Of a stretch of 64,000 nucleotides of DNA, positions 54,341-64,000 are shown piece after piece (positions within the stretch are counted from its first letter, which is position 1; the number at the start of each line of letters is the position of its first letter). The notes beneath the pieces are model-generated. The model was not told where the DNA came from. It made no database searches and saw only the letters and a program-made list of their open reading frames with translations. Made by a program: the position numbers and the translations under genes. Source of the DNA: Lineus longissimus (taxonomy: Eukaryota; Nemertea; Pilidiophora; Heteronemertea; Lineidae); assembly GCF_910592395.1 (NCBI RefSeq), contig NC_088308.1:13471001-13535000 (forward strand), given 5' to 3'.

Positions 54341-55498
54341 TGAAATGGCCAGGGCCATTGTGCTCACCTCATGTGGAGGAAAGATGGATAAAGAGCATGG
54401 TCTTGTGTCATGTAGTGTTAGGTTTGATGTAGGTCCAAGCAATTACAATTTCCCCAAAATGGCCAATTTACAGTACATTCGACCTCTGTGACCTTGAAAA
54501 GTAGGTCAAATCAAAGAAGACCCGGGTGACACATTGAATGGTTGTTAGAATTAGATGTACCTATGATATAAAATTGGTGCCAATCGGGCAAGTCATTACA
54601 AGGAATAACGGCATTTTGAAGAATTTAGGATTTGGCCCCCTCCCTGGAGGCCAAACGGCAAATCAGATCGCACCAAACTTCGGTACCTGAGATCACCTGA
54701 CCAAGGGGTACATGTGTACTTAATTTGTGATCAATAGTCATTGCAGTTAAGAAACGTGCCATAGTTACGGCCTGACGGCGAATTTACGCCATTTGACCTC
54801 TGTGACCTTGACAAGAAGGTCAAATTAAAAACCTGTGTGACATATACTGTATGGTGGTTAGATGTACCCATGATATCAAATTGGTGGCAATCGGGCAAGA
54901 AGTTAAGGAATAATCACATTTTTAAGGTTTTTGGATTTTGCCCCCTGGTGGTCAAGTGGTGAATCATATTGGACCAAACTTCGGTCCCTGAGATCACCTG
55001 ACTAAGGGGTAAATGTGTACCAAATTTGGTATCAATAGTCATTGCAGTTTAGAAACGTGCCATCGTTACATCCTAACGGCCAATTTACACCATTTGACCT
55101 CTGTGACCTTGAAAAGGAGTTCAATTCAAAAACCCGGAGGATATATGATGCACCTTTGCTAGAAGTACCTACCATATTTTTTTCAAAATTTCCCGACTAC
55201 TATTAAGGGAGATATTGCATATTTTCACTTTTAACGTTTGGCCCCCTGGTGGCCAAACCATGAAACGAATCGGACCGAAACTTGGTCTCCCAGGTGTCAT
55301 TACATAAGGGTACATGTGTACCAAGTTTCAACTCAATAGCTCCAACAGTTACGAAACGTGCCCTGCTAACGGACGACGGACGACGACGGACGACGACGAC
55401 GACGGACGACGACGACGACGACGATGACGACGACGACGACGGACGACGGACGCCACGGTATGGGATAAGCTCACCTCTGCTAAGAGGTGAGCTAAAAA
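54341..55498 (+). mobile_element. Family R element inserted in the Ngaro RT
   Basis: Starts TGAAATGGCCAGGGCCATTG and ends in hairpin AGCTCACCTCT-gcta-AGAGGTGAGCT (55468-55493) plus AAAAA. Excising it rejoins GTCAAA with TGGAGG and restores the RT frame. That fits precise insertion between A and T without duplication, as Helitrons do; an AAATG duplication is the alternative reading. It contains three half-site blocks (54480-54498, 54793-54810, 55095-55112) and a long GAC microsatellite (about 55370-55450). Confidence 0.85.
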
Positions 55499-55745
55499 TG
55501 GAGGTCTCTCGGTTTTCAAAATCATCCTGTATCTGGATGATGATATGGGGGGCGCCGTTTCTGGAGAGGCGCAGAAGGTTAGTGATAAAGTCAGGAGGGA
55601 TCTGCTTGACAGCGGGTTTATAGTTATCAAACCTAAAAGTTGCTGGGTCCCGAGCGTATCTCAGACGTGGTTGGGGCATATCATTGATACAAGCGCAGGT
55701 CTCGTTGCCTTTACAACAGATTGAGTTGATAGGTGCATTGCTGCC
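55499..55745 (+). pseudogene. Reverse transcriptase catalytic box and thumb
   Basis: Contains IILYLDDDMGGA, the YLDD catalytic motif, then VSGEAQKVSDKVRRDLLDSG, WVPSVSQTWLGHIIDTSAG and FTTD. The frame is closed by a TGA at 55722-55724 before RNase H. Preceding bases after the family R copy are shifted relative to the YLDD frame. Confidence 0.8.
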
Positions 55746-55751
55746 TTAAAA

Positions 55752-56702
55752 GTGTTGTTATATTTGGTAAGCACTACTGGATCCACAGTTAAGGTGAAAG
55801 GGGTGGCCAGAGTGGCAGGACAGATCATTTCCATGATTCATGGGGTGGGACCCATCACCAGGTTGATGACAAGAAACTTGTATGCATGCATTGAGTCAAG
55901 GTCTTCTTGGTTGAGTAACATCCTCTTAAGTGAAGCAGCTTTAGAGGAGCTCAATTTCTGGCTCAAGGAGCTAAAAAGTCTCAATGGCAGGTTCACAGAT
56001 AACCAGAATGTTGCCCACATCATGTCAGTGGGCAGTATGAAGAACGATCTTCAGGCCTTAGCACTTGGATTGTTTAAGATTTGTAGAGATAGCAAGATAG
56101 AGATTGATATTCAATGGATCCCTAGAGGGGAGAACGTGTTTGCTGACAGTCTCAGCCATGTGGTCGATCGAGATGATTGGGAGGTTTCAGATGCCACCTT
56201 CCAGTGGTTAGACAGCCTGTGGGGCCCTCACACGGTGGATAGGTTTGCGTGCGATTACAATGCTAAATTACCCAGATTTAATTCCAGGTTCTGGGTGCCA
56301 GGGGTGGAGGACGTGGATGCCTTTGCACAATGCTGGAGCAGGGAGAATAACCGGTTGGTTCCTCCCCTTGCTTTGGTTTTGTTGGTGCTCTACAAGTTAA
56401 CGTCGGAAAGATGCTCATTGACACTGATTGTGCCCTTGTGGAGATCAGCATCATTTTGGACCGCAGTTTGTCCAGATGGGGTACATTATGCTCGGTGCAT
56501 CTCAAGTTGGGTGGATGTTCACCAATTTCCTGGCTGGGTAAAGCCTGGCAAGTGCGCCATCAATCCAATGTTTAATGGGAGGAAGTTACCATTCAGAATG
56601 CTGGTGTTGAGAGTAGATGGCGGTCGGCAAAGAAGAGGTATTAAGGGGTTTTGCACGAGTGAGGAAGGAGTGTGTTCACAGTGCAGAATTCAAAGCGAAT
56701 AG
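55752..56702 (+). CDS. RNase H-like region of the Ngaro element, internally deleted
   Basis: Opens YLVSTTGSTVKVKGVARVAG and ISMIHGVGPITRLMTRNLYA, then ELNFWLKELKSLNGR joined directly to FTDNQNVAHIM. In relatives about 70-80 residues with the first RNase H catalytic acids lie between these, so an in-frame deletion near 55995 is inferred. Then IQWIPRGENVFADSLSH (late RNase H) and WGPHTVDRFACDYN, RFNSRFWVPGVEDVDAFAQCW, a segment typical of DIRS/Ngaro polyproteins. The end is shifted. RNase H activity is not expected. Confidence 0.75.
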   Translation: MLLYLVSTTGSTVKVKGVARVAGQIISMIHGVGPITRLMTRNLYACIESRSSWLSNILLSEAALEELNFWLKELKSLNGRFTDNQNVAHIMSVGSMKNDLQALALGLFKICRDSKIEIDIQWIPRGENVFADSLSHVVDRDDWEVSDATFQWLDSLWGPHTVDRFACDYNAKLPRFNSRFWVPGVEDVDAFAQCWSRENNRLVPPLALVLLVLYKLTSERCSLTLIVPLWRSASFWTAVCPDGVHYARCISSWVDVHQFPGWVKPGKCAINPMFNGRKLPFRMLVLRVDGGRQRRGIKGFCTSEEGVCSQCRIQSE

Positions 56703-57063
56703 TCAATTATTTCATCCTGCGATCAATGTTGTCTTGGCCTTTTTTTCAGGTTTTGCAGTGAATCACCCTAAAGTGTTAGTGAAGAGGGATGCCTATTTGC
56801 AGCAGATAACAAAGGAGCTCCGAGAATTCTTGGCATCATCCAGAGCAGGAGGGACGGTCAAACGGTACATGGGAGCTGTGCAGAAGTGGATGTCATTTGC
56901 CAAGGAGCATGGAATTCCGGAATTTCCGGCCAGACCAGAGGATTTTCGTTTGTATCTCTTACACGTGGCAAAAGCTGTTCGTAGTCTGTCTGCAGTGGAT
57001 GCTGTTTTCTATGTGGAGTTAAGTGGTTCCATGAGTGTGGCGATTTGCCTTCTCCCACTCTGA
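56617..57063 (+). CDS. Tyrosine recombinase, core-binding domain
   Basis: Helical domain with LREFLASSRAGGTVKRYMGA, VQKWMSFAKEHGIPEF and PEDFRLYLLHVAKAV, the SAM-like N-terminal part that clamps DNA. The frame breaks at about 57030; the next frame continues CGDLPSPTLSNSVNNVFEAA and meets a TAG at 57096-57098 before the catalytic domain. Confidence 0.72.
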   Translation: MAVGKEEVLRGFARVRKECVHSAEFKANSQLFHPAINVVLAFFSGFAVNHPKVLVKRDAYLQQITKELREFLASSRAGGTVKRYMGAVQKWMSFAKEHGIPEFPARPEDFRLYLLHVAKAVRSLSAVDAVFYVELSGSMSVAICLLPL

Positions 57064-57104
57064 GTAACAGTGTCAATAATGTTTTCGAAGCAGCCTAGCG
57101 TTCC

Positions 57105-57743
57105 TTGGCCAAAAAACGTAGGCCAATGCAACCAGTACCAGCTAACAAGCTGTTAGATTTGTGTCGTCTTTACAAAGACAGCAGAGATTTGACTCGGGTT
57201 AGGACAGTCACCATGGCAGTTGTTGCCTTTGCAGGTTTTCTCCGTGCTGACGAGTTGAGGCAAATTCAAGCAGAATATGTTTCTTTTCATCCTGACTACG
57301 TTTCTATTAATATCAAAAAGAGCAAAACAGACCAGTTCAGTGAAGGGAGTCAAGTAGATTTAGCTAAGACAGGGTCTGTGGCTTGCCCAGTGTTTTGGTT
57401 GAGCAGATATTTCGATTTTGCACAGCTTTCCTTGGAGTCACTTTCATACATTTTCAGGCAGAATATCTGCGGGGTAAAAAAGATGGTTTCGGTTAACAAG
57501 CCTCCGAGTTACTCAGCTTTGAGGAACAGTGTCGTGCCTTTGGCTAAATCTGTTATGCAGCCAGGTGCCCGAGTGGGTATGCATTCCTTCAGGGCAGGTG
57601 GTGCATCTGCTGCAGTTCAGGCTGGAGTAAACGATCGATTGCTGCAAAGACATGGCAGGTGGAAGGCTGCTAGCTCTAAAAATCGTTATGTGCAAGAAAG
57701 CATTCCTAATAGGTTATTGGTTTCAGCTAATTTGAGAATTTAG
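57105..57743 (+). CDS. Tyrosine recombinase, catalytic domain
   Basis: 212 residues with the R...HxxR...Y set: Arg in FAGFLRADELRQI, His and Arg in GMHSFRAGGAS, a GRWK box, and the nucleophilic Tyr in KNRYVQ. Tyrosine recombinases of DIRS/Ngaro elements integrate a circular DNA copy without duplicating the target. All expected catalytic residues are present, but the upstream TAG and shift cut it from its DNA-binding part. The natural start is upstream. Confidence 0.88.
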   Translation: MAKKRRPMQPVPANKLLDLCRLYKDSRDLTRVRTVTMAVVAFAGFLRADELRQIQAEYVSFHPDYVSINIKKSKTDQFSEGSQVDLAKTGSVACPVFWLSRYFDFAQLSLESLSYIFRQNICGVKKMVSVNKPPSYSALRNSVVPLAKSVMQPGARVGMHSFRAGGASAAVQAGVNDRLLQRHGRWKAASSKNRYVQESIPNRLLVSANLRI

Positions 57744-57874
57744 TTAAAGTATATAAAGTTTTGTTGTATGCAACATATGCTATGTAGTCAATTTGATAAT
57801 TCATTGTAGGTAACTGGTACCGGTACATTATTTTTGTTATCGTTAGGCCCTAAACCCACATCCTTTGATGTTGC

Positions 57875-58058
57875 AGCAGAGTATGCCATTTGGCACTGCA
57901 TTACACTCGCTGCGATACTGTTTATGAGAGTACTTATGTGTTTGTGTTCTTTGTTGTAGAGTAGTTGCCATGGGGACAAAATTGGACGACCTGTCCTAGG
58001 TTGTGACAGCTGTCCTTGGTTTTGGCAGGGTGCCCTGTCTTGAAGTGGAGCAAAGACT
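57875..58058 (+). repeat. Split direct repeat B1
   Basis: 184 bases matching B2 (58645-58827), from AGCAGAGTATGCCATTTG to GTGGAGCAAAGACT. It joins A2 directly. Confidence 0.9.
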
Positions 58059-58255
58059 GTCCGTTTTCCGCGCCACGGAGTGTAGCGGCAAAACATTTGT
58101 CTTTGTGACATGCTGTAGGCTGGACTATGATGTCAGGAGGTGGCGCGTGCTGTCTTGGCAGGAGCCAATAGCAGGCGTGCTTTACGCTGGGGTGCGTCTT
58201 GGCGTCACTTGAAGCTCAAGCGGCCGATACAGAAGGTTCAACCACATTTTTCTTT
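58058..58255 (+). repeat. Split direct repeat A2
   Basis: Matches A1 (49356-49403 plus 51614-51770): TGTCCGTTTTCCGCG ... CGGCCGATACAGAAGGTTC. It shows the uninterrupted form of A1, which fixes the exact limits of the 2.2-kb insertion there. Confidence 0.9.
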
Positions 58256-58644
58256 CCCCCAAGTTTTATAGGTAGCGATTGTATACTTGCTGATACAATG
58301 TGAGTCTCCTTAACTATGTACATGTACCTTTCAATGGGTTTCTTTTTTCCGGTTAGCACATTGTCATTTCTTGTGTGTTTTGGGCTGGGTAGAGGCAGTA
58401 GGTGAGTTAACACTGAGTTGTCACTGCACTGGTAATTAACCTACCTCTCCCTTCCTTAAAAAATAAAAAATAGATAAAGGAAGTAGGGTTGGGTAGCTGG
58501 CAGTCAACATTCTGTTTCTTCCTGCTTAATGACACGGGATTGGCATTTGCTGCTAGTGTTAGGCCTACTTGTACCAGTACTCTCTTCTCTCTAGTTGGCG
58601 CTTTCCAACTATGCTGTAGCACCTTTATTAGCCGCTTGCAGAGT

Positions 58645-58827
58645 AGCAGAGTATGCCATTTGCAATGCATTACACTCACTGCGATACTGTTTATAAGAGT
58701 ACTTATGTGTTTGTGTTCTTTGTTGTAGAGTAGTTGCCATGGAGACAGAATTGGACGACCTGTCCTAGGTTGTGACAGATATCCTTGGTTGTGGCAGGGT
58801 GTCCTGTCTTGAAGTGGATCAAAGACT
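58645..58827 (+). repeat. Split direct repeat B2 and right end
   Basis: 183 bases matching B1, ending CAAAGACT, after which the two copies diverge. This marks the right end of the element. Confidence 0.9.
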
Positions 58828-60498
58828 AATACCTGACTTATTGGCCCATCCCAATTCTAAACCATTGTAATGATTGGGGACGGAGCCTCATTCCTTGTAT
58901 TCGAGTGTATATGTGGCAAGAAAGGACGAGACGTTTTTTTACTGCAGTATGTTTGTTCTTCTGGTTCATCAGTAAACTATTTTTCTTGACGTGTTTTATG
59001 CTTTTCCAATTTTGCTGCAGCTCTTAGATAATAGAAAAACACGTTATTCGTTAATTTTAGTGTGCACAAGTCCTGGTGCAAAAATACCTTTCCCACCACG
59101 CGAGTGCACGCAGAGATTCAAGTTCAGGTCACACTGCTATTACTACGCAACATCATTTCTATTATCAAAGTGCCGTCAGCGTGATGTGGAAAAAATTAAT
59201 ATCTACACCAAGACGTCACAAGGTAGATCCATGGCACCAGAAAGCGCCTTATTAGTGCATCATTCAAGATGGAAAAGGATCGACGCACGAAGAGTGAACT
59301 CCGGTCAAATCGGAGTCAACATCGGAAAAGCATGATAATTCAGGCAGATTTTATTTTTTTTACTGTAAGAACTTGCAGTTGTGTCTTTCCAGAGTTTGGA
59401 GGGGTTGGCTAGGGCTTGTTGTTTGTTGTTTGTCGATGAATAGAGTGGTAAATGAGAGGGGCAGGGGTAGAAATGGTTTGGGGGCCAGGGCTTGTTCCGT
59501 ATAAAGAGGTGGAAAATAAAGAAACATGGGAATTGCTGTATTTTTACAGATAATTTGTATTCATATTGTCTCAAGTAATGTTTAAGGGGAATTTACAGAT
59601 TGTTTATATTTCTAGACGTCTGAGTATTGACAAGTGTCATCTCCAGCATTTACGGGTTGACCATAGGCACCACCATTTTGGCTTGAACTTGGAGATTGGA
59701 GAACATTAATAGCAAAAGAATCACAAAGGAACATAGAACGTGAATAAACGCATGGATCATTGCGGTAGTTTCATTTTCACATGCATTGTGAATTGTATTT
59801 CCATATATACCTTCCACCTGGGGATGATGCTATATGAGAAATGTTGGTTGTGTGCATGTACCTCCAAAGAAATGAAATAACTTTTGATGATATTGCACTA
59901 TCAAAGGTGCAGAAATATTCCAAAAGGAGACAATTAGTAATTAGAAGGAAGAGAAGAATATTTGCCCGCAATTTTTCCTGAATGAATGAATTATTATTGT
60001 GATTCAATATCCCATTTGTTTCTTACTGGAATTGATGAATGCAGAAAGTTTCACATGCATTGCCCATTTTCATACGAAACGTAACCCTGGAGGCCAGATT
60101 GAATCTACTGTTCACGGACAAGGGTGACTCGCGGGTAAGTTTGCAGTGCATTATAGCCCTCTAAACCTACATACGCAACAATGAACTAGTGAGGAGCGTG
60201 CGCTGGAGTAAAGAGAAAAATGGCCAAATAGAAAGTTTCCAGCTTCATAGCCGGAGACGAATTACTTAACTTTGTCTAGTTTCTTTTACACAATTATACC
60301 CTAATTGATATATGCTGTCTGGTAATTTGCTTTATATATGAATCAAGTGAATAGTAAATACATTACCTGGAAGAAGTAATGAAAGCCCATATTGGAGTAT
60401 CAAAATTGGGCCATGTCGATTTAATGGAATCAACAGAATTTCTACGGGAACAATGCTAAAACTGCATTAAATTGCTTGACAATTAAATAATGTTATTA
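58828..60498. other. Unassigned DNA
   Basis: No gene supportable. A frame at 58991-59335 lacks recognisable motifs. Confidence 0.4.
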
Positions 60499-61730
60499 GG
60501 GATCACGTCCAAAGTCCGCACGCGAAATTTCGCCTGGTCGAATATCGCCACACTCATTCGCCTCCAAATCGCTCCCTGCTTCAGCGATTCTATCATGATC
60601 AGGCGAAAATTCAGACTGAATGAAAATCGCAGGCGAAAACAATAATCGCGCCTAATTTGCTCTCACCAACCATCGGAACGAAGTGAATATTACATGTGTT
60701 GTAGTATGCGAATTCCGACATCAGCTGATACCAGACTGAACAAAAACACAAACTGGAATTCCCAGTCAACCTGACTCCAGTAATCAAATACATCACACTA
60801 TCCACGAGGAGCTAGGCCTACACAAATTTGGCACAGAGGTTTGAAGTTCTTAGTATTATGGTATGCATTCCGAAGGATTGTGGCGGAATGTACCGAATCA
60901 TACAGCTAATCACAGTTAGGCTAATGTTTCCGAGTCTCAGCCAACCAATCAAGATCGTAGGTAGTATCCGGTCATCCTCAACAGCGTCCACCAGCGCCCA
61001 CCAGCATTCACCAGGTTTAAAGTCAGGTATAAAGTCATCAAAATAAAATTTAATGGCCATAAACGTAATAAGTACACCATAAAAAACACATTTCCTGAAA
61101 ATTTCATGACTTTTGGGTGTAAGATAAGGGAGATGTTGTCTAAAATCACAGGGCTCCTATTGTATTGGGACGCCCTATCATTTCCTCCAAGTCAAATCCA
61201 ACATGATGTCCGCCGACTGAGTGGTGGACGCTGGTACATTTTAGACAACAACTCGCTATTAAATCCAGCACATAAATGTCACAGAACGATCAGGAAATGT
61301 CCTGCTTATTTCATTTATGACCATTAGATTTTACGGCTTTAAGTATGTGTTTAAACCTGGTGGACGCTGTTTAGTATGACCCGATTTGTTTACATCACAT
61401 GACTGCACTTTTCCACCGATAAAAAAATGAAAAGTCGTTGCAAAATCGTTCCGAATATCGGACAAGCATGCAAGAGCCACCGATTTCGTAAAATCGCTCC
61501 ATTATCGCCTGGAGCGATTTTTGGGGCGAAATCGAAGAATAGGCACGATTGTGGGCGAATTTCGCATCTGACATACCGGCGATTTCATATCATATTTTAC
61601 CATAAAATGTACCAATGTAAAATGTATCGCCTCACATTCGCCGGTTGATTTTCGGATAGATTTCGCAGGCGAAATACTGTAGGGTGAATTTCGCCAGCGA
61701 ATATTGCGTGAGGACATTGGACGTGATCCC
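60499..61730. mobile_element. TIR element with GCGAAA-rich ends
   Basis: Terminal inverted repeats GGGATCACGTCCAA (A/T) GTCC (G/T) CACGC at both ends, flanked by TTA (60496-60498 and 61731-61733). The outer 150-300 bases on each side are packed with GCGAAA, TTCGCC and GCGATT words. The middle (about 60665-61425) is ordinary A/T-rich sequence without a recognisable gene. 1232 bases, non-autonomous. Confidence 0.82.
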
Positions 61731-63542
61731 TTACTAACAATAGATACAACATTCCCAGGCTATTAGAATGTTATAAATCGCTATATTCATCGAGAAGCAA
61801 ATTCATCCCCCGGACAAGCTTTTGAAAAGGTGTGCGAGGTATTGTTTTCGTGGCCTTGTTCCCCATCCTACCAATATACTTTTGAACTGTGGGATATACA
61901 GGTAGAACAAGAGCGCAGTCTATATTACCTGCATATGATGTTGTTTCTGGGAATCCCCATTCTCCTGTTAGCACATATCGGAGTGTTTGGTCATTGATTT
62001 TTCACGATTTTCATGTAAGTAGAGAAGGTTTGTATGAGATACTAAAATGTTCTCTAAAATCCACAGCAAGCTTTCATAATGCAGGATATTAGTTAGTTTC
62101 GAAAGTTTCTGGTGTTTTTTCCCTCGAAAACAGGCCGATCAGGTTCATGATGTCATGACCGTGTACACGGGTAGTGGCAACCCATCCCAAGCTGAAGTGA
62201 AGAATGCATAGGCATGCATGCTTGTGTATCAATCTACGATACATGCTCACGCTAAGGTCATGCATGTCTAGGCTACCTTGCGTCTCTACCTACCATGTGT
62301 CTACCATTACCAATCCTCAACCAAGTCTACAAGTAGACTAAACTTAGTACAATGGTTCTGGAACAATTCCCCACTGGACATTTGCCCCCCCCCCCCCCAC
62401 GCCAATTGCCCCCTGCCCCCAGGACTATCCCCCTACAGCCCTAGGACAATTGCCTCCAGACGAGTGCCCCCCCCCCCCCCGCCGGAAATGCCTCCTGGGC
62501 ACCTGGGGGGTGGGGGGTGGGGGGCGTTAAGGAGGTAAAATTATGGGGGGGGGGCAGTTGGAAGGGTGTGCTCTGATGTGAGGAAAATAGTCCAGGGGTC
62601 CCTGTCAAAAGGAGTGAAAATATGAGGCAGAAGTCAGGGGCGGGTAAATATCTGGGGAGGTAATGTACATTTAGGCTATGGGGAGCAGTTAATGAAGGGC
62701 AATTAGCCTAAATGGAAATGGTCCATGGGTAAAGGAAGAGTAGGAGAACGAAGGGGGTAGGAGAATGAACGGGGGGGGGGGGGGGGGCTAGATTGCCCCA
62801 GACCTGTTTCTTCTCAAAATGTCACTATACCGGTACCTTGCATGTGACAAAAACCCCTAGACTTAAGCCCTACTATTAGCCTAGACTGTAACCACGCCCC
62901 TCACATCACTCATGCAATACATGTTACTACGCTCCTATAGTGAGCACTTCAAGGGAGCACAGAGTCTGGTTTTGAGAGATACTAACCTAAGCCTATCTAT
63001 TAACTAAACCTAGAACACTAAGTTCGTGGGGAGAAGAAATTTGAAGAAATTCCTGGCCGCCCACCTTTAAAATCGCACGACAGGCCCATACCATAATACG
63101 CCCGTCTTGCGACACAGGCTTATAAGAATTAGGTGTATTTAGACATAAGAAGCCCAGGTTTATCCATTAAATATCACTTCATAAGGGTATGGGTGAAGGA
63201 GGAAGGCAGATTTGGAGGTTGATTTTTTTTTTGAAAAATCACAAGCGTTTCCAAAATAACCTGACACAGGGTGGCCAGTAAGGAAAAAATAATCAACAGT
63301 GAACTGGTCAATGAGCGGTTTATTAACTTTTGAACTCTGACTTCAGTGAACTTGAGAATTAGGCAAGCCAAAAACTGCTGTGAAATGGATGTACGCGTAT
63401 CATCAGTAGGATTTATTACATTATTTTCACTTTCAGCGTCACACCCAAGTGGTGACCGTAATTTTCTAAAGTGAGCTGCCCAACTGATCTGCTACAATTT
63501 AATAGCATATGAAAAGAAAAATCATTCCTTAACTTTTAAATT
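61731..63542. other. Unassigned DNA with long C and G homopolymers
   Basis: C runs of about 15-16 near 62385-62399 and 62467-62480, GGGGGG-T-GGGGGG-T-GGGGGG near 62506-62524, and G runs near 62544-62554 and 62771-62788. No gene. Confidence 0.5.
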
Positions 63543-63543
63543 T

Positions 63544-63690
63544 TGACCTCAGTGACCTTGATGCAAAGGCCAGGGGCCATTGTGCTCACCGCATAAACAT
63601 TTAGTAGACAATTCATGCTGGTAAAGAATATTGAAACGACTAGGGTTTTTGTTCATCATATTTGTTTTTAATGACAACACTACCCCTGTC
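63544..63690 (+). repeat. Family R 5' fragment
   Basis: TGACCTCAGTGACCTTGA (63544-63561) is directly followed by GCAAAGGCCAGGGGCCATTGT, the family start. Homology fades after 'ctggtaaagaa'. Confidence 0.55.
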
Positions 63691-64000
63691 TACCCCAGGT
63701 TTTTATGTGTGATTTAATAGTTTTGTGTGTGATGATCATGTCTGAAAGTATAATTTTCTTTCAACCTGTTGTGCTAACATTGGGAGAACCATCTTTGTTT
63801 ACATACTTCAGATATCAATTGGTTATGAGTATTTGGAGCATTTTGATTGGTTTAAAGTCTGCTACTCCAGTTGTAATTTCCTGAAAGTTCTCACTCATGT
63901 GTAAGGGAGTAAAGATCATCTAAATTCAGTACCTTATAGATATATTATGCTATTCAAAGCCAGGCACTTTGGGTAATATCACTTGTAGGATGTATTGAGC
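63691..64000. other. Unassigned DNA
   Basis: Nothing recognised to the end of the window. Confidence 0.4.

Larger units (their letters stand above)
49356..58827 (+). mobile_element. Ngaro-like tyrosine-recombinase retrotransposon, nested insertions
   Basis: Split direct repeats are visible. A1 starts at 49356-49403 and continues at 51614-51770; A2 is 58058-58255; B1 is 57875-58058; B2 is 58645-58827. A1-ORFs-B1-A2-B2 is the Ngaro/PAT-type layout, and the B1/A2 junction (CAAAGACT|GTCCG) defines both outer ends. Coding order is Gag-like, RT, RNase H, tyrosine recombinase, the Ngaro order. Three later insertions (49404-51613, about 53369-54183, 54341-55498) lie inside; without them the element is about 5.3 kb. 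Several stops, shifts and an RNase H deletion make it defective. Confidence 0.85.

Noticed and set aside
55203-55679. Open frames on both strands across the (GAC)n tract near 55.4 kb
   Set aside because: They are created by the trinucleotide microsatellite and family R sequence, with poly-Ser, poly-Asp or Arg output and no domain.
56224-56330. DNA methyltransferase domain (as in DIRS elements) at WGPHTVDRFACDYN
   Set aside because: This segment is shared by DIRS/Ngaro RT-RNase H polyproteins and lacks the DPPY-type methyltransferase motif.
1-64000. CRISPR array or prokaryotic operon
   Set aside because: No short regularly spaced repeats with unique spacers; all direct repeats here are transposon-type or minisatellites, and coding pieces have introns.

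Overview
The window looks like intron-rich, transposon-laden nuclear DNA from a marine invertebrate. It has no operons, and the coding pieces are exon-like or belong to mobile elements. Frequent TAGGCCTA words and the type of dispersed repeat would suit an echinoderm, hemichordate or lophotrochozoan; the phylum is a guess. The only clear host gene is a T-type (Cav3) voltage-gated calcium channel on the minus strand. One unmistakable exon (46581-46736) encodes the domain II pore loop and S6. A second candidate exon (9615-9728) has the correct phase and would follow it after an intron of about 36.9 kb. If so, nearly everything from 9.7 to 46.5 kb is intronic mobile DNA, and the right-hand third lies in the preceding intron.

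Layout. 0-12.2 kb: several copies of one dispersed, non-autonomous repeat family, called 'family R' here. It starts TGAAATGGCCAGGGCCATTG, ends in a hairpin plus CTAAAAA, often has a (GAC)n microsatellite just before the hairpin, and carries nuclear-receptor-like half sites. A fold-back element sits at 3.6-4.0 kb. 13.0-21.8 kb: a Ty3/gypsy-type LTR retrotransposon flanked by a GATT duplication, with gag, a well-phased -1 slippery site, protease, RT, RNase H and integrase, plus an intact extra ORF in the env position that resembles an SGNH hydrolase. 22.3-24.4 kb: a long family R copy. 26.1-27.2 kb: an internally deleted piggyBac element with TTAA flanks. 28.6-28.9 kb: the GIY-YIG end of a Penelope-like element. 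30.1-34.1 kb: a decayed multi-exon MULE transposase with a SWIM finger, interrupted by a 479-bp TIR element built of GGCGAATTT words. 35-46 kb: duplicated and diverged repeats and an unrecognised broken gene near 39-40 kb.

47-58.8 kb: duplicated blocks rich in TGACGTCA, then a Ngaro-like tyrosine-recombinase retrotransposon (49356-58827). Its split direct repeats (A1 ... B1-A2-B2) are still legible. Three later elements sit inside it: a 2.2-kb 'composite' element, an ~0.8-kb insert with a 26-bp fold-back hairpin, and a family R copy that splits the RT just before its YLDD box. 58.8-64 kb: mostly unassigned DNA with one 1.2-kb GCGAAA-rich TIR element, long C/G homopolymers and the start of another family R copy.

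No mobile element here looks fully autonomous. The best preserved coding pieces are the gypsy RT/RNase H ORF, the gypsy third ORF, the Ngaro recombinase catalytic domain and the Cav3 exon. Functional assignments rest on motifs read by eye; no search was run.
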